In this document: positions 16,679 through 24,413 of the stretch, piece by piece
Layout of the letters: the number at the start of each line of letters is the position of its first letter
How positions within the stretch are numbered: the stretch's first letter is position 1
Notes under the pieces: generated by a model
Databases searched by the model: none
What the model saw: only the letters and a program-made list of their open reading frames with translations
What the model was told of the DNA's origin: nothing
Made by a program: the position numbers and the translations under genes
Source: Pseudomonadota bacterium
Lineage (GTDB): Bacteria; Desulfobacterota; Desulfobulbia; Desulfobulbales; SURF-16
Direction of reading: 5' to 3'
Length of the DNA: 35,094 nt
Assembly: GCA_018897105.1 (NCBI GenBank)
Contig: JAHILF010000082.1
Location: forward strand, 1-35,094

Positions 16679-17248
16679 TCAAACAGCGTGACTTTCTGAC
16701 AAAATTGAGACGAATTTTTGCAGCAGTTGCGGAGCTGAACCTTTGGTGTCGAAAACGATCAGGGAATTGCCCGGCAGTTCGTCGGGGAACTCGAAACTCT
16801 CCTTCTGCCGTTGGAAGATCTCCCAGGTGCCGTCGGATACGGCCTGCGGATTTCTGGCGCGCATTGCCAGGCGCCGCGCTGTTTCCTCCTCATCACATTG
16901 GCAGAGGATGAAAAAAAGAGAGGCACCCCATTCAGCGGCACACTGCGCCACCCGCTCACGCTCACTCCGCTTATGATAGGAGCCGTCAAGCACCACGGAC
17001 TGGTTCCCGCTCAGCTCTCTTCTGGCATGACCAAGCAGAGCATCATAGGTCATGCGGGTGAATTCCGGGGTGTAGATGCCCTGGTTCAAGGGGCTTCCCT
17101 GGCGGGACTCAGGCATCTTGCCGGACAGTTCCTTGCGTACAACATCCGTGTTGAAATAGGGTAATGAGAACTGCTTGGCCAGGCCTCGGGCCAGGGTGCT
17201 CTTGCCGCTGGCAATCAACCCCATGAAGACAAAGAGGCTAGCCGGCAT
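16679..17248 (-). CDS. P-loop kinase, AAA-type (COG0645-like)
   Basis: A 189-residue nucleotide-binding protein. Walker A GLIASGKST lies at residues ~10-18, followed by a typical small-molecule kinase layout with a DVVRKEL segment, VVLDGSYHKRSERERV and an Arg-rich lid (EETARRLAMRARNPQAVSDG). It looks like the C-terminal half of the widespread two-domain proteins that fuse an aminoglycoside-phosphotransferase-like domain to this kinase. Here it starts inside the last 11 bases of the APH-like gene, in another frame. The substrate is unknown. The ATG at 17248 is preferred because upstream codons belong to the neighbour. Confidence 0.8.
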   Translation of the reverse strand: MPASLFVFMGLIASGKSTLARGLAKQFSLPYFNTDVVRKELSGKMPESRQGSPLNQGIYTPEFTRMTYDALLGHARRELSGNQSVVLDGSYHKRSERERVAQCAAEWGASLFFILCQCDEEETARRLAMRARNPQAVSDGTWEIFQRQKESFEFPDELPGNSLIVFDTKGSAPQLLQKFVSILSESHAV

Positions 17249-18236
17249 ATTTCTCGGCCAGCAGAAAATATTTTTCCGCCTGGACCAGGGCACTGTTGCG
17301 GGTTCTCTCGTCTACCTCAGGCGCATGGGCGGTAAACAAACCAATCTTGCCGCGCACATAAGCCCGGTAACATTTATAAAAGGGCAACACGGCAAGCAGC
17401 CCGGTGTCCCCGCTTGCCGCCACAAAACGGTCAATGAAGAAGTCGGAAAGTGTCTTTAAACCATGGAAATCGAGATCCATGGCCAGAAAGGCCACATCGC
17501 TTGCCACATCACAGTAGCGGAAACGTTCATTGAACTCGATGCAGTCAAAAATATAGACCTTGTCAGCTAGACAGATATTGGCCGAATACAGATCACCGTG
17601 GCAGTCTTTCACCCGGTTTGCACTGCGCTCCAGAAAAAGGGATTCATTATGCAGAAAAGCGCGGGCATAACTGCTGATGGCATCAAACTGACTCTGCTCA
17701 AGTGCCCCCTTGCCGATAAAACCCCTGGTCTGGTCAAAGTTTTCCAGCACATTGACGCCCACGGCCTGGGCCGTGCCGAAGCTTGCGATCTCTCCCCCGC
17801 CAGCTGCCCGTTTATAGAACGGCACCAGGGTTGCGACGATGTCGTTGATATGGGACGTGCTCAGCTCGCCCCTTTCAATCATCCGGCCCATCATCCGCTC
17901 CTGGGGCATCATCTTCATCCTGACCCCATAATCAACAGGTTCATCTGTACCGCCGAAAGTAAAACCTGCGCCCTGCCGGAAGACCGAAAAAACATCAAGA
18001 TAGATGTCCGGGCAGAGACGGCGGTTTAGCAGCAACTCCTGCTGGCAGTAATGATGACGTTTGTCCAGGGTGGTGAAATCCAGGAAACCGAAGTTGACCG
18101 GTTTCTTGAACTTATAAACGAAATCCCCGGCCAGCAGAACATAGGAGATATGGGTCTGCACCAGCTCAACCCTGTCCACCGGATGATCATAGTGGGCAGG
18201 GTCAAGAAACCAGGTGATGAAATCAGGCAGGGACAT
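17238..18236 (-). CDS. Aminoglycoside-phosphotransferase-like kinase (COG2187-like)
   Basis: A 332-residue protein with an APH-type catalytic loop and metal site: HGDLYSANICLADKVYIFDC, followed by IEFNERFRYCDVASDVAFLA. The N-terminal region (VLLAGDFVYKFKKPVNFGFL) supplies the nucleotide-binding Lys. The physiological substrate is unknown; such proteins are not generally antibiotic-resistance enzymes. AAGGTGAG precedes the start and overlaps the end of ahcY, so it belongs to the metK-ahcY operon. Its C-terminus (AEKYFLLAEKYAG) is the usual linker to the P-loop kinase domain, here cut off by a stop and continued in another frame. Confidence 0.85.
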   Translation of the reverse strand: MSLPDFITWFLDPAHYDHPVDRVELVQTHISYVLLAGDFVYKFKKPVNFGFLDFTTLDKRHHYCQQELLLNRRLCPDIYLDVFSVFRQGAGFTFGGTDEPVDYGVRMKMMPQERMMGRMIERGELSTSHINDIVATLVPFYKRAAGGGEIASFGTAQAVGVNVLENFDQTRGFIGKGALEQSQFDAISSYARAFLHNESLFLERSANRVKDCHGDLYSANICLADKVYIFDCIEFNERFRYCDVASDVAFLAMDLDFHGLKTLSDFFIDRFVAASGDTGLLAVLPFYKCYRAYVRGKIGLFTAHAPEVDERTRNSALVQAEKYFLLAEKYAG

Positions 18237-18248
18237 CAGGCACTCACC

Positions 18249-19544
18249 TTAGTAACGGTAATAATCCGGCTTATAAGGGCCGCTCACAGGCACACCGATA
18301 TAGTCAGCCTGCTCCTTGGTCAGAGTGGTAAGATGGACGCCGATTTTCTGCAGATGCAGACGCGCCACCTTTTCATCAAGATGCTTGGGGAGGAAATAGA
18401 CCTTATTCTCCATCTTATCGCTGTATTTCCACAGTTCAATCTGGGCCATCACCTGATTGGTGAAGGAGTTACTCATGACGAAACTGGGGTGACCGGTGGC
18501 GCAGCCAAGGTTCACCAGGCGGCCCTCAGCCAGGACAATGATCCTTTTGCCATCAGGGAAGATGACATGATCAACCTGGGGTTTGATATTTTCCCAGGTC
18601 AGATTTCGGATGGAGGCGATATCAATTTCACTGTCAAAATGGCCGATATTGCAGACAATTGCCTGATCCTTCATGACGTCCATATGGGCTCGGTTGATGA
18701 CCCTGAGATTGCCGGTGCAGGTGACAAAGATCTCGCCCACCGGGGCCGCCTCTTCCATGGTGACCACCCGATAGCCTTCCATGGCCGCCTGCAGGGCGCA
18801 GATGGGATCGATCTCGGTGATCAGCACGGTGGCGCCCATCCCCCGCAGGGCCTGGGCACAGCCCTTGCCGACATCGCCGTAACCGCAAACCACCGCGGTT
18901 TTCCCTGCAACCATCACATCGGTGCCCCGTTTGATGCCGTCAATCAAGGATTCGCGGCAGCCGTAGAGATTATCGAATTTGGATTTGGTCACGGAATCAT
19001 TGACATTGAATGCCGGGGCAAGCAATTTGCCGTCCCGCATCATCTCATTGAGCCGGTGCACACCGGTGGTTGTCTCCTCACTGATGCCCTTTATATCCTT
19101 CATCAATTCCGGATACTTCTCATGCATGATCTGGGTGAGATCACCGCCGTCGTCAAGAATCAGATTCGGCCGCCAGTTATCCGGCCCAAAAATGGTCTGG
19201 TCAATACACCACCAGAACTCCTCCTCGTTTTCACCCTTCCAGGCAAAGACAGGAAGGCCTGCAGCAGCCATGGCCGCTGCGGCATGATCCTGGGTGGAGA
19301 AGATATTGCATGAAGACCAGCGAATCTCGGCGCCGAGTTCCACCAGGGTTTCCATCAGCACCGCAGTCTGGATGGTCATATGCAGGCAGCCGGCGATTCG
19401 TGCGCCTTTCAGTGGTTTCTGGCCGGCATACTCTTTACGCACCGCCATCAGACCCGGCATTTCCGTTTCCGCAATGGCGACCTCCTTGCGGCCCCATCCG
19501 GCAAGACCCATATCAGCTACTTTATAATCAGTAAATTCACTCAT
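18249..19544 (-). CDS. ahcY: Adenosylhomocysteinase (S-adenosylhomocysteine hydrolase)
   Basis: A 431-residue enzyme that splits S-adenosylhomocysteine into adenosine and homocysteine, removing the inhibitory product of methyl transfer. Visible hallmarks: early [20 protein letters not shown], the NAD-binding [40 protein letters not shown] and the C-terminal KPDYYRY with the Tyr/Lys that reaches into the neighbouring subunit's NAD site. Full length. Its ATG shares one base with the metK stop (TAATG), giving tight coupling of the two steps of the methyl cycle. Confidence 0.98.
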   Translation of the reverse strand: MSEFTDYKVADMGLAGWGRKEVAIAETEMPGLMAVRKEYAGQKPLKGARIAGCLHMTIQTAVLMETLVELGAEIRWSSCNIFSTQDHAAAAMAAAGLPVFAWKGENEEEFWWCIDQTIFGPDNWRPNLILDDGGDLTQIMHEKYPELMKDIKGISEETTTGVHRLNEMMRDGKLLAPAFNVNDSVTKSKFDNLYGCRESLIDGIKRGTDVMVAGKTAVVCGYGDVGKGCAQALRGMGATVLITEIDPICALQAAMEGYRVVTMEEAAPVGEIFVTCTGNLRVINRAHMDVMKDQAIVCNIGHFDSEIDIASIRNLTWENIKPQVDHVIFPDGKRIIVLAEGRLVNLGCATGHPSFVMSNSFTNQVMAQIELWKYSDKMENKVYFLPKHLDEKVARLHLQKIGVHLTTLTKEQADYIGVPVSGPYKPDYYRY

Positions 19545-20722
19545 TATTTATTTCCTTTAATACCGGCAGCATCCCGCAGGATATCTGCCTTGTCGGTTTT
19601 TTCCCAGGTAAATTCGCTGCGCTCCCGGCCGAAATGACCGTATGCCGCAGTTTTCTTATAAATCGGCCGCAACAGATCAAGATGCTGAATAATCGCCTTG
19701 GGCCGCAGATCAAAATGGGCCATGACCAGTTCCCTGATCTTCTCATTGCTGATCTTGCCGGTGCCGAAGGTATCGATATTGATGGATACCGGTTGGGAAA
19801 TACCGATGGCATAGGCCACCTGCACCTCAACCTCGGTGGCAAGACCTGCGGCTACGATATTTTTGGCGACATAACGCCCCATATAGGAGGAGGAACGATC
19901 AACCTTGGAAGGATCCTTGCCCGAGAAGGCCCCACCGCCGTGGGATCCCCTGCCGCCATAGGTGTCGACAATGATTTTGCGGCCGGTGACTCCGCAGTCG
20001 CCGACAGGTCCGCCGATAACAAAACGGCCGGTGGGATTAATGAAAAACTTGGTGTTTTTATCAATCATGTTCGGGGGCAGCACCGGTTTGATGATTTCCT
20101 CCATCACCCCTTCTTTCAGATCCTCATAATCCACAATGGCATTATGCTGGGTGGAGAGAACAACCGCTTCAATTCTCTTGGGACAGTTATCCTCATATTC
20201 GATGGTCACCTGGCTCTTGCCGTCAGGACGGAGCCAGGGAAGGCGGCCGTTTTTGCGTACCTCCGCCTGTCGCTTCATCAACCGGTGGGCATAGATGATG
20301 GGCATGGGCATCAACACTTTTGTTTCCGAACAGGCATAGCCGAACATGAGCCCCTGATCACCGGCGCCCTGATCAAGATCAAGTCCTGTTCCTTCATTAA
20401 CGCCCATGGCAATATCGGGAGACTGTTTATCGATACTGGTCAAAACGGCACAGGACTGGGAATCAAAACCCATCTCAGAAGAATTGTAGCCGATTTCCCT
20501 GATCGTATCCCTGACAATCTGTGGCATATCCACCCAGGCTGTGGTGGTTATCTCTCCTGCGATGATCACCATACCCGTGGTAACCAAGGTTTCACAGGCA
20601 ACCCTGGCAAATTTGTCCTGTGCCAGAATGCCGTCCAGAACAGCATCAGAAATCTGATCTGCGACCTTATCAGGATGACCTTCAGAAACAGACTCTGAGG
20701 TAAAAAGATAGTTTATTGACAT
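19544..20722 (-). CDS. metK: S-adenosylmethionine synthetase
   Basis: A 392-residue enzyme that makes S-adenosylmethionine from methionine and ATP. Signatures: [20 protein letters not shown] (N-terminal ATP/metal site), [12 protein letters not shown], and the phosphate loop [16 protein letters not shown]. Full length. GGGGAGA lies close before the ATG at 20722. It is the first gene of a four-gene operon with ahcY, the APH-like kinase and the P-loop kinase. No SAM- or SAH-riboswitch signature was recognised in the leader. Confidence 0.98.
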   Translation of the reverse strand: MSINYLFTSESVSEGHPDKVADQISDAVLDGILAQDKFARVACETLVTTGMVIIAGEITTTAWVDMPQIVRDTIREIGYNSSEMGFDSQSCAVLTSIDKQSPDIAMGVNEGTGLDLDQGAGDQGLMFGYACSETKVLMPMPIIYAHRLMKRQAEVRKNGRLPWLRPDGKSQVTIEYEDNCPKRIEAVVLSTQHNAIVDYEDLKEGVMEEIIKPVLPPNMIDKNTKFFINPTGRFVIGGPVGDCGVTGRKIIVDTYGGRGSHGGGAFSGKDPSKVDRSSSYMGRYVAKNIVAAGLATEVEVQVAYAIGISQPVSINIDTFGTGKISNEKIRELVMAHFDLRPKAIIQHLDLLRPIYKKTAAYGHFGRERSEFTWEKTDKADILRDAAGIKGNK

Positions 20723-21339
20723 ATTTCTCCCCTAAAAAAACAAGCAAAATAATGAAAAAATTAACTGCAAACAATATTCCAAACTACCCGTTTCCGCAGG
20801 CGTTCGCAAGCTTTTTCACCGCACAAAAGGATTGCGCCGATTTGAAAAAATTACCTGAATCAGTGAGACATCCTGGCTTCCCCGTAAAAATTGGCGGCCG
20901 CGAAAAATTTTCAGCACCGCAACTGCTAAAATTTATACATTGCTGACGTATTGCTGATAAATTGGGACAGCGTTCTCGTTGTTCTTTGAAAAATTGCCAA
21001 ATTTGCCTGTTTTTTGACGTATTTCTCCGTCAAGGCTGCTGCGCAGTTCCATTTTCCGGCGATATCTCTTCTTTTGGTAATTAACCACAGGCAAGCCAGT
21101 TATAAACGCGTTGAAACGCGTCAAATGCGCAGCAGTGGCGGCTGAACCTCAGCTTCAGTTTTCTGCCGGTTTCAGGTCTGACCTTGCCACCGCGGCGCAC
21201 CAAACTATCCCATTTTGCCTAACCCCCATCTAAACCTCTCATTTTCTGTAAAAAATAACTATACGCAACATCTGTTTTTCATTATTATATATAATTAATT
21301 AACTGATTTATTTTCACCCAATACTTTAGGAGATTCTTC
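20723..21339. other. Intergenic region between metK and the Sec-rhodanese gene
   Basis: A 617-base region flanked by genes pointing away from each other. The metK leader contains no recognised riboswitch. Two ACGCGT hexamers 4 bases apart (21106-21111 and 21116-21121) lie next to TTGACG and TATAAC on the minus strand with only 14 bases between, so a promoter there is doubtful. The part from 20933 to 21203 may be an integrase remnant. The AT-rich stretch at 21270-21325 probably holds the promoter of the rhodanese gene. Confidence 0.5.
20933..21203 (-). pseudogene. Possible N-terminal remnant of a tyrosine recombinase (phage integrase)
   Basis: Two overlapping minus-strand frames together resemble the arm-binding N-terminal domain of Min27-like integrases (DUF3596 type). 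The first, 21203-21081, reads RRGGKVRPETGRKLKLRF, close to the usual RxGGSVRPETGKL pattern. The second, shifted and starting at 21124, reads TGLPVVNYQKKRYRRKMELR then SSLDGEIRQKTGKF, close to the TALPDTxANRKxME...AEIxxGTF pattern. A frameshift between them and absence of the catalytic domain would make it a dead fragment. Similarity is judged from memory of the family, so confidence is modest. Confidence 0.4.
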
Positions 21340-22659
21340 ATGAGAAAAACGTTTCTGAAATTAGTACCATTGTGCCTGATGGTCGCCCTGATCAATCCCG
21401 CCTTTGCTGCAGATCAGGGAGGAAAACCATCCGTGAACCAGCAGACGCAGCAGTCACAGCAGAAAGAAGCGAATGTATATACAGGGCAGATAGTAGGTAA
21501 ATCAGAGAAGGCGAAAACTGTTTCCATCGAAGTAGGCAAAGGCGATCAGGTAAAAACCATGATGCTCAAGTTTGACGAGCAGACCAAAGGGGTTGACCAA
21601 GCCGTCAAAGGACACGCCGCGATCATCAAGTTTGAAATGCGGGGAAACAATAAATATGCGACCGAGATCAAACCCAAACTGGCTAAATTGCCAGAGGGGG
21701 TCACGGAAATAAAGACAGAGACACTGCAGGAATTGTTAAAAAACCATACTGATATGTTTCTGGTGGATGCGCGGCCTGCAAGCAGGTATGGGCAATCCCA
21801 CCTTCCCGGTGCGGTATCCATCCCGGTTGCTCTCCTGCAGAAAAAGCAGGCCGCTGCACTGCCCCTGAATAAAGACAAGCTGATTGTATTTTACTGCGGA
21901 GGGCCCACGTGAGGCATGTCAACTACTAACGCCGGTCTGGCGAAAAAATTAGGCTATAAGAACATCCTCGTATACCTTGATGGTGAACCTGCCTGGTCCA
22001 AGGCTAATCTGCCCACCTATTCAACCAACAATTTCATTAAAACCGGCAATGTGGTGCTTGTTGATATACGACCAAGCGCGATAGCGGTACAAGCAAGGAT
22101 CAAGGGGGCATACAGTGTGCCCTACGAGGATCTCGAAGACAGGCTGGATGATGTTCCCCGCAACGCCCCGATTGTCCTTTATGGAGATGACGAGGTGATG
22201 GATGCGGTCATCGACACGCGCGAAGAGGGATTTAATTTTGTTTCTCTCGTTGAGGGTGGATTTAACGGCTGGCTCTTGGCCGGCGAGCCTGTCGAAACGG
22301 GGCCGATTTTCAATACCGAGATTAAATGGGTGCGCAAACTCGGCAAAGGAGAAGTGTCGGTTGCTGACTTCAGAAAGGCCGCAACAGGAGAAGACAAAGA
22401 CGCGGTCATCGTTGATGCGCGAACCAAGGAAGAAGTTGCCGAACTGGGTATGTTCAAGAATACCATCAACATCCCCCTTGATGAACTGTCCGCCAGAATG
22501 AATGAACTGCCCAAAGATAAAAAAATCTATGTCCACTGCTCCACCGGTGCGCGAGCTGATATGGCATACAATGAGCTGGTTAATAACGGTTTTAATGTGA
22601 AATTCCTGCTGCTGAACATCAGTGATGCGGAATGTGACTGCGAAATCATCCGGCCATGA
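21340..22659 (+). CDS. Periplasmic triple-rhodanese protein, probable selenoprotein (Sec191)
   Basis: A 439-residue protein read through an in-frame UGA at 21910-21912. Signal peptide at residues 1-23 (PAFAAD). Residues ~45-120 form a small beta-rich domain. Rhodanese 1 (~125-245) has VDARPASRYGQSHLPGAVSI and FYCGGPT-U-GMSTTNAGLA; homologues usually have CGGPTC, so U191 takes the place of the second Cys, with Cys186 kept. Rhodanese 2 (~230-325) lacks a Cys at its loop (VLYGDDE). Rhodanese 3 (~340-430) has Cys400 (YVHCSTGARAD). It ends ECDCEIIRP. TAGGAGA precedes the ATG. A SECIS-like hairpin follows the UGA. Sulfur or selenium transfer in the periplasm is inferred. Conventional gene finders would report a truncated 190-residue protein and a second fragment. 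Confidence 0.85.
21910..21942 (+). other. bSECIS-like element of the triple-rhodanese gene
   Basis: UGA (21910-21912), then a stem CGCC/GGCG (21930-21933 with 21939-21942) with loop GGTCT starting 21 bases after the UGA. The E. coli fdhF SECIS has a comparable short stem with an AGGUCU apical loop about 18 bases after its UGA. Confidence 0.65.
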
Positions 22660-22715
22660 TTTTTTTATAATCACAATCTGACTGGGGAAGCGCACCCAGC
22701 CTGCAGAAAGCAAAA

Positions 22716-22752
22716 GGGCCGACATCGCAAACAATAATGTCGGCCTTTTTTT
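22716..22752 (+). terminator. Rho-independent terminator of the triple-rhodanese gene
   Basis: GGCCGACAT (22717-22725) pairs with ATGTCGGCC (22737-22745) and is followed by a T run. Located 57 bases after the rhodanese stop codon. The A run to its left could also let it act for the minus-strand remnant. Confidence 0.9.
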
Positions 22753-22759
22753 ATCGTCC

Positions 22760-23246
22760 TCCGGCATGCCCTGAAAGAGATGGATCTTGTAGCCGTTTTT
22801 TCTTAACGGCGAGGCCTTGGCCATTGCCGCCGCGGCCGCCTCGAAAATGACATCAGCACCAAGGGTGCCTGCTCCAGCTCCACGGCCAGGGTGAGACAGG
22901 CATAACGGGGCAGATCATCGATGAGCACCGTGCAGGCGCCGCATTCACCCCGCTCGCAGCCGACCTTGGTGCCGGTCAGGCCGAGATGCTCCCGCAACAC
23001 ATGAAGCAGCGACCAGCGCGGCTCCACCAGCAGCTGGTGGGACCGGTCATTGACCGTGAGGGTGACCACCACCGCCTTCTCGGCGGCAAGTTCGGCGCTT
23101 GAGGCCTCCTTAGCCGAGGAAAGCTTGCCGGTGGTGGCAAGGGCCGCCATGGCCCCCACCCCCACCGAGGTTAGAAAGCCGCGCAGGGTAAAGCCCCGCC
23201 GGCATTGACATTGACCGGTTTTCTCTTCATCTTCTTTATTCCTCAT
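22760..23246 (-). pseudogene. Deletion remnant of a molybdenum hydroxylase: [2Fe-2S] subunit joined to FAD-subunit tail
   Basis: From the ATG at 23246 (GGGAGAG ribosome site) the frame encodes a Tat-like leader (RRGFTLRGFL) and the plant-type [2Fe-2S] domain of a xanthine-dehydrogenase-family small subunit (GTKVGCERGECGACTVLIDD). After AVELEQAPLV the frame becomes nonsense and stops at 22803, before the second [2Fe-2S] domain. In the neighbouring frame the DNA continues as AAAAMAKASPLRKNGYKIHL then FQGM, which looks like the C-terminus of the FAD-binding subunit of the same enzyme family. A deletion therefore seems to have removed the rest of the iron-sulfur gene and most of the FAD gene (and any large subunit between). 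The product is almost certainly non-functional. Confidence 0.7.
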
Positions 23247-23306
23247 TTTTTCTCTCCCAGCAGGTTGAGTTTCATGAAAGCTGAGTAAATGTGAAGAAAA
23301 ACAAAC

Positions 23307-23358
23307 CTCGCATTTGTTATTTTTGCAAGAAAAAAACTGCTATAAAATGGCAGGAAAA
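23307..23358. repeat. Conserved 52-base intergenic element, copy A
   Basis: Shares CTCGCATTTGT, GCAAGA and ATGGCAGGAAAA, in the same order and spacing, with 30933-30983. Both copies lie upstream of a minus-strand gene in the same relative orientation. No coding potential. Confidence 0.6.
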
Positions 23359-23394
23359 ATGCTGATGCAATCCTAAAAAGTCTCTTTCCCCTCA

Positions 23395-23459
23395 GAGCAC
23401 ACCGAGATCACCGAGAAATATTTTTTATTGCAGTTAGTGAGCCCTGTGCTCTCGGTGAT
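23395..23459. repeat. Inverted repeat with CACCGAGA core
   Basis: ATCACCGAGA (23407-23416) pairs perfectly with TCTCGGTGAT (23450-23459), and GAGCAC near 23395 has a partner GTGCTC. It is similar in style to the ACCACGGAGAGCACAGAG repeat at 26439-26508 and belongs to the dispersed CACAGAG/CACCGAG-rich elements common in this bacterial group. Confidence 0.6.
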
Positions 23460-23494
23460 GAATTTCTCGATTTGCAAATTTTTTACTTTTTAAC

Positions 23495-23532
23495 TTGACA
23501 GAAACGAACAAACATATAAACATTTACTTATT
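23495..23532 (+). promoter_or_regulatory. Promoter and probable ArsR-family operator, site 1
   Basis: TTGACA (23495-23500) is followed by an AT-rich region with TAAACA 16 bases on. A 22-base motif at 23511-23532 starts AACATATAAACA and ends TTATT. The same motif, 20 of 22 identical, lies in the promoter at 27882-27903. Its position over the -10 region, upstream of an ArsR gene, is what an autorepressor operator would show. Confidence 0.6.
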
Positions 23533-23586
23533 CGATATACCCCACCAAATGTTCCGGTTTGCTCATTGACCAGCAAACAAACCCGC

Positions 23587-23931
23587 ATGGAGACACCGTT
23601 GGAAAACACCCTAACCACCAAGGCCGCGACGCCGGCCGGTCTGCAGGCTGCCGCCTTCGTGGCCAAAGCACTTGCCGATGAAAATCGGCTGCGCATCATC
23701 CTGAGCCTGACGCAAGGGAAAAAATCGGTTTCCCGGATTGTCGAGGAACTGGGCATTTCCCAACCCCTGGTGTCACACCATCTCAAGGAACTCAAGCGGG
23801 CGCTGCTGGTGAACGTGGAGCGCAGCGGCCCGTTCATCTATTATGAACTGGCCGACCAGCGCATCATGACAATCCTGATGGACTTAACCGGCCTGGCAAC
23901 AGACCTGCTGACCAACCGGACAGCATTTTAA
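23587..23931 (+). CDS. ArsR/SmtB-family transcriptional regulator without cysteines
   Basis: A 114-residue winged-helix protein: AKALADENRLRIILSLTQGK leads into the recognition unit VSRIVEELGISQPLVSHHLK and a wing with GPFIYYELADQ. It contains no cysteine at all, so neither the ELCVCD metal site nor the paired-Cys persulfide switch of SqrR/BigR can operate; its inducer is unknown. The ATG at 23587 was chosen over an in-frame TTG at 23566; neither has a good ribosome site. It heads the operon of three probable selenoproteins and likely represses its own promoter and that at 27.85 kb through a shared motif. Confidence 0.88.
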   Translation: METPLENTLTTKAATPAGLQAAAFVAKALADENRLRIILSLTQGKKSVSRIVEELGISQPLVSHHLKELKRALLVNVERSGPFIYYELADQRIMTILMDLTGLATDLLTNRTAF

Positions 23932-23948
23932 CGATAAAAAGGTGAATG

Positions 23949-24413
23949 ATGAAGGAACTACAGCAAATTCTTGACACCATGGAGCCGGGTGAGGCACTGG
24001 CGGCTTTAACGCCGCAACTCAAGAAAATCCTCGCGCATCTTGATGAGGAGACCGCGGTCGGTTTTGTGACCGGCCTGATGAATGGGCCGGACGGGGACAA
24101 GGTTTCCAGCATGGTGAATCTCTGACTGGCCGAATGCATGGGCGAAGGTGTCGACCCAACGCATATGTGCCAGAGTCTGGTGCACAAGGTGGCTCAATCC
24201 AAGCAGCTGATGGCGGTCACCGATCCCGATATCCTGGTGCTTTTTGAGAGCTGGCTTGATGAACTGGAGGACGAGGTGAAGGACTACCTGCGGCAGCATC
24301 CCAAAGGCGACGCAGCAGAGCTGGCCGACAACCTGGGTCTCTCAAAAAGCGGCGCTGATTTCCTGCTGGCCAAACTCCGGCGGGAAGACCAACTAGAAGG
24401 AGGCGGACAATGA
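23949..24413 (+). CDS. Unrecognised helical protein, probable selenoprotein (Sec59)
   Basis: A 154-residue protein read through UGA at 24123-24125. The segment before (LAALTPQLKKILAHLDEETA, MNGPDGDKVSSMVNL-U) and after it (LAECMGEGVDPTHMCQSLVH) forms one continuous amphipathic helical reading, with further Cys at residues 63 and 74. The C-terminal part (LRQHPKGDAAELADNLGLSK) looks like a helix-turn-helix or winged-helix fold. I do not recognise the family. AAGGTG precedes the ATG. It is 17 bases after arsR and its stop overlaps the start of the next selenoprotein gene (ATGA). The hairpin after the UGA is the best SECIS candidate in the window. A regulatory or adaptor role for the redox operon is only a guess. 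Confidence 0.7.
24123..24164 (+). other. bSECIS-like element of the Sec59 protein gene
   Basis: After UGA (24123-24125), ATGC and TGGGCG pair with CG-CCCA (one bulged A) and GCAT to form a long hairpin. The apical loop AAGGTGT (24145-24151) starts 19 bases after the UGA and contains GGU. Confidence 0.65.

Noticed and set aside
18051-19313. Long plus-strand open frame opposite ahcY
   Set aside because: Opposite a highly conserved enzyme, rich in His/Gly/Asp in a shadow pattern, and lacking a credible start.
20723-20960. SAM or SAH riboswitch in front of metK-ahcY
   Set aside because: The leader was read for the conserved cores of known classes and none was seen; no terminator or sequestering hairpin near the start is evident.
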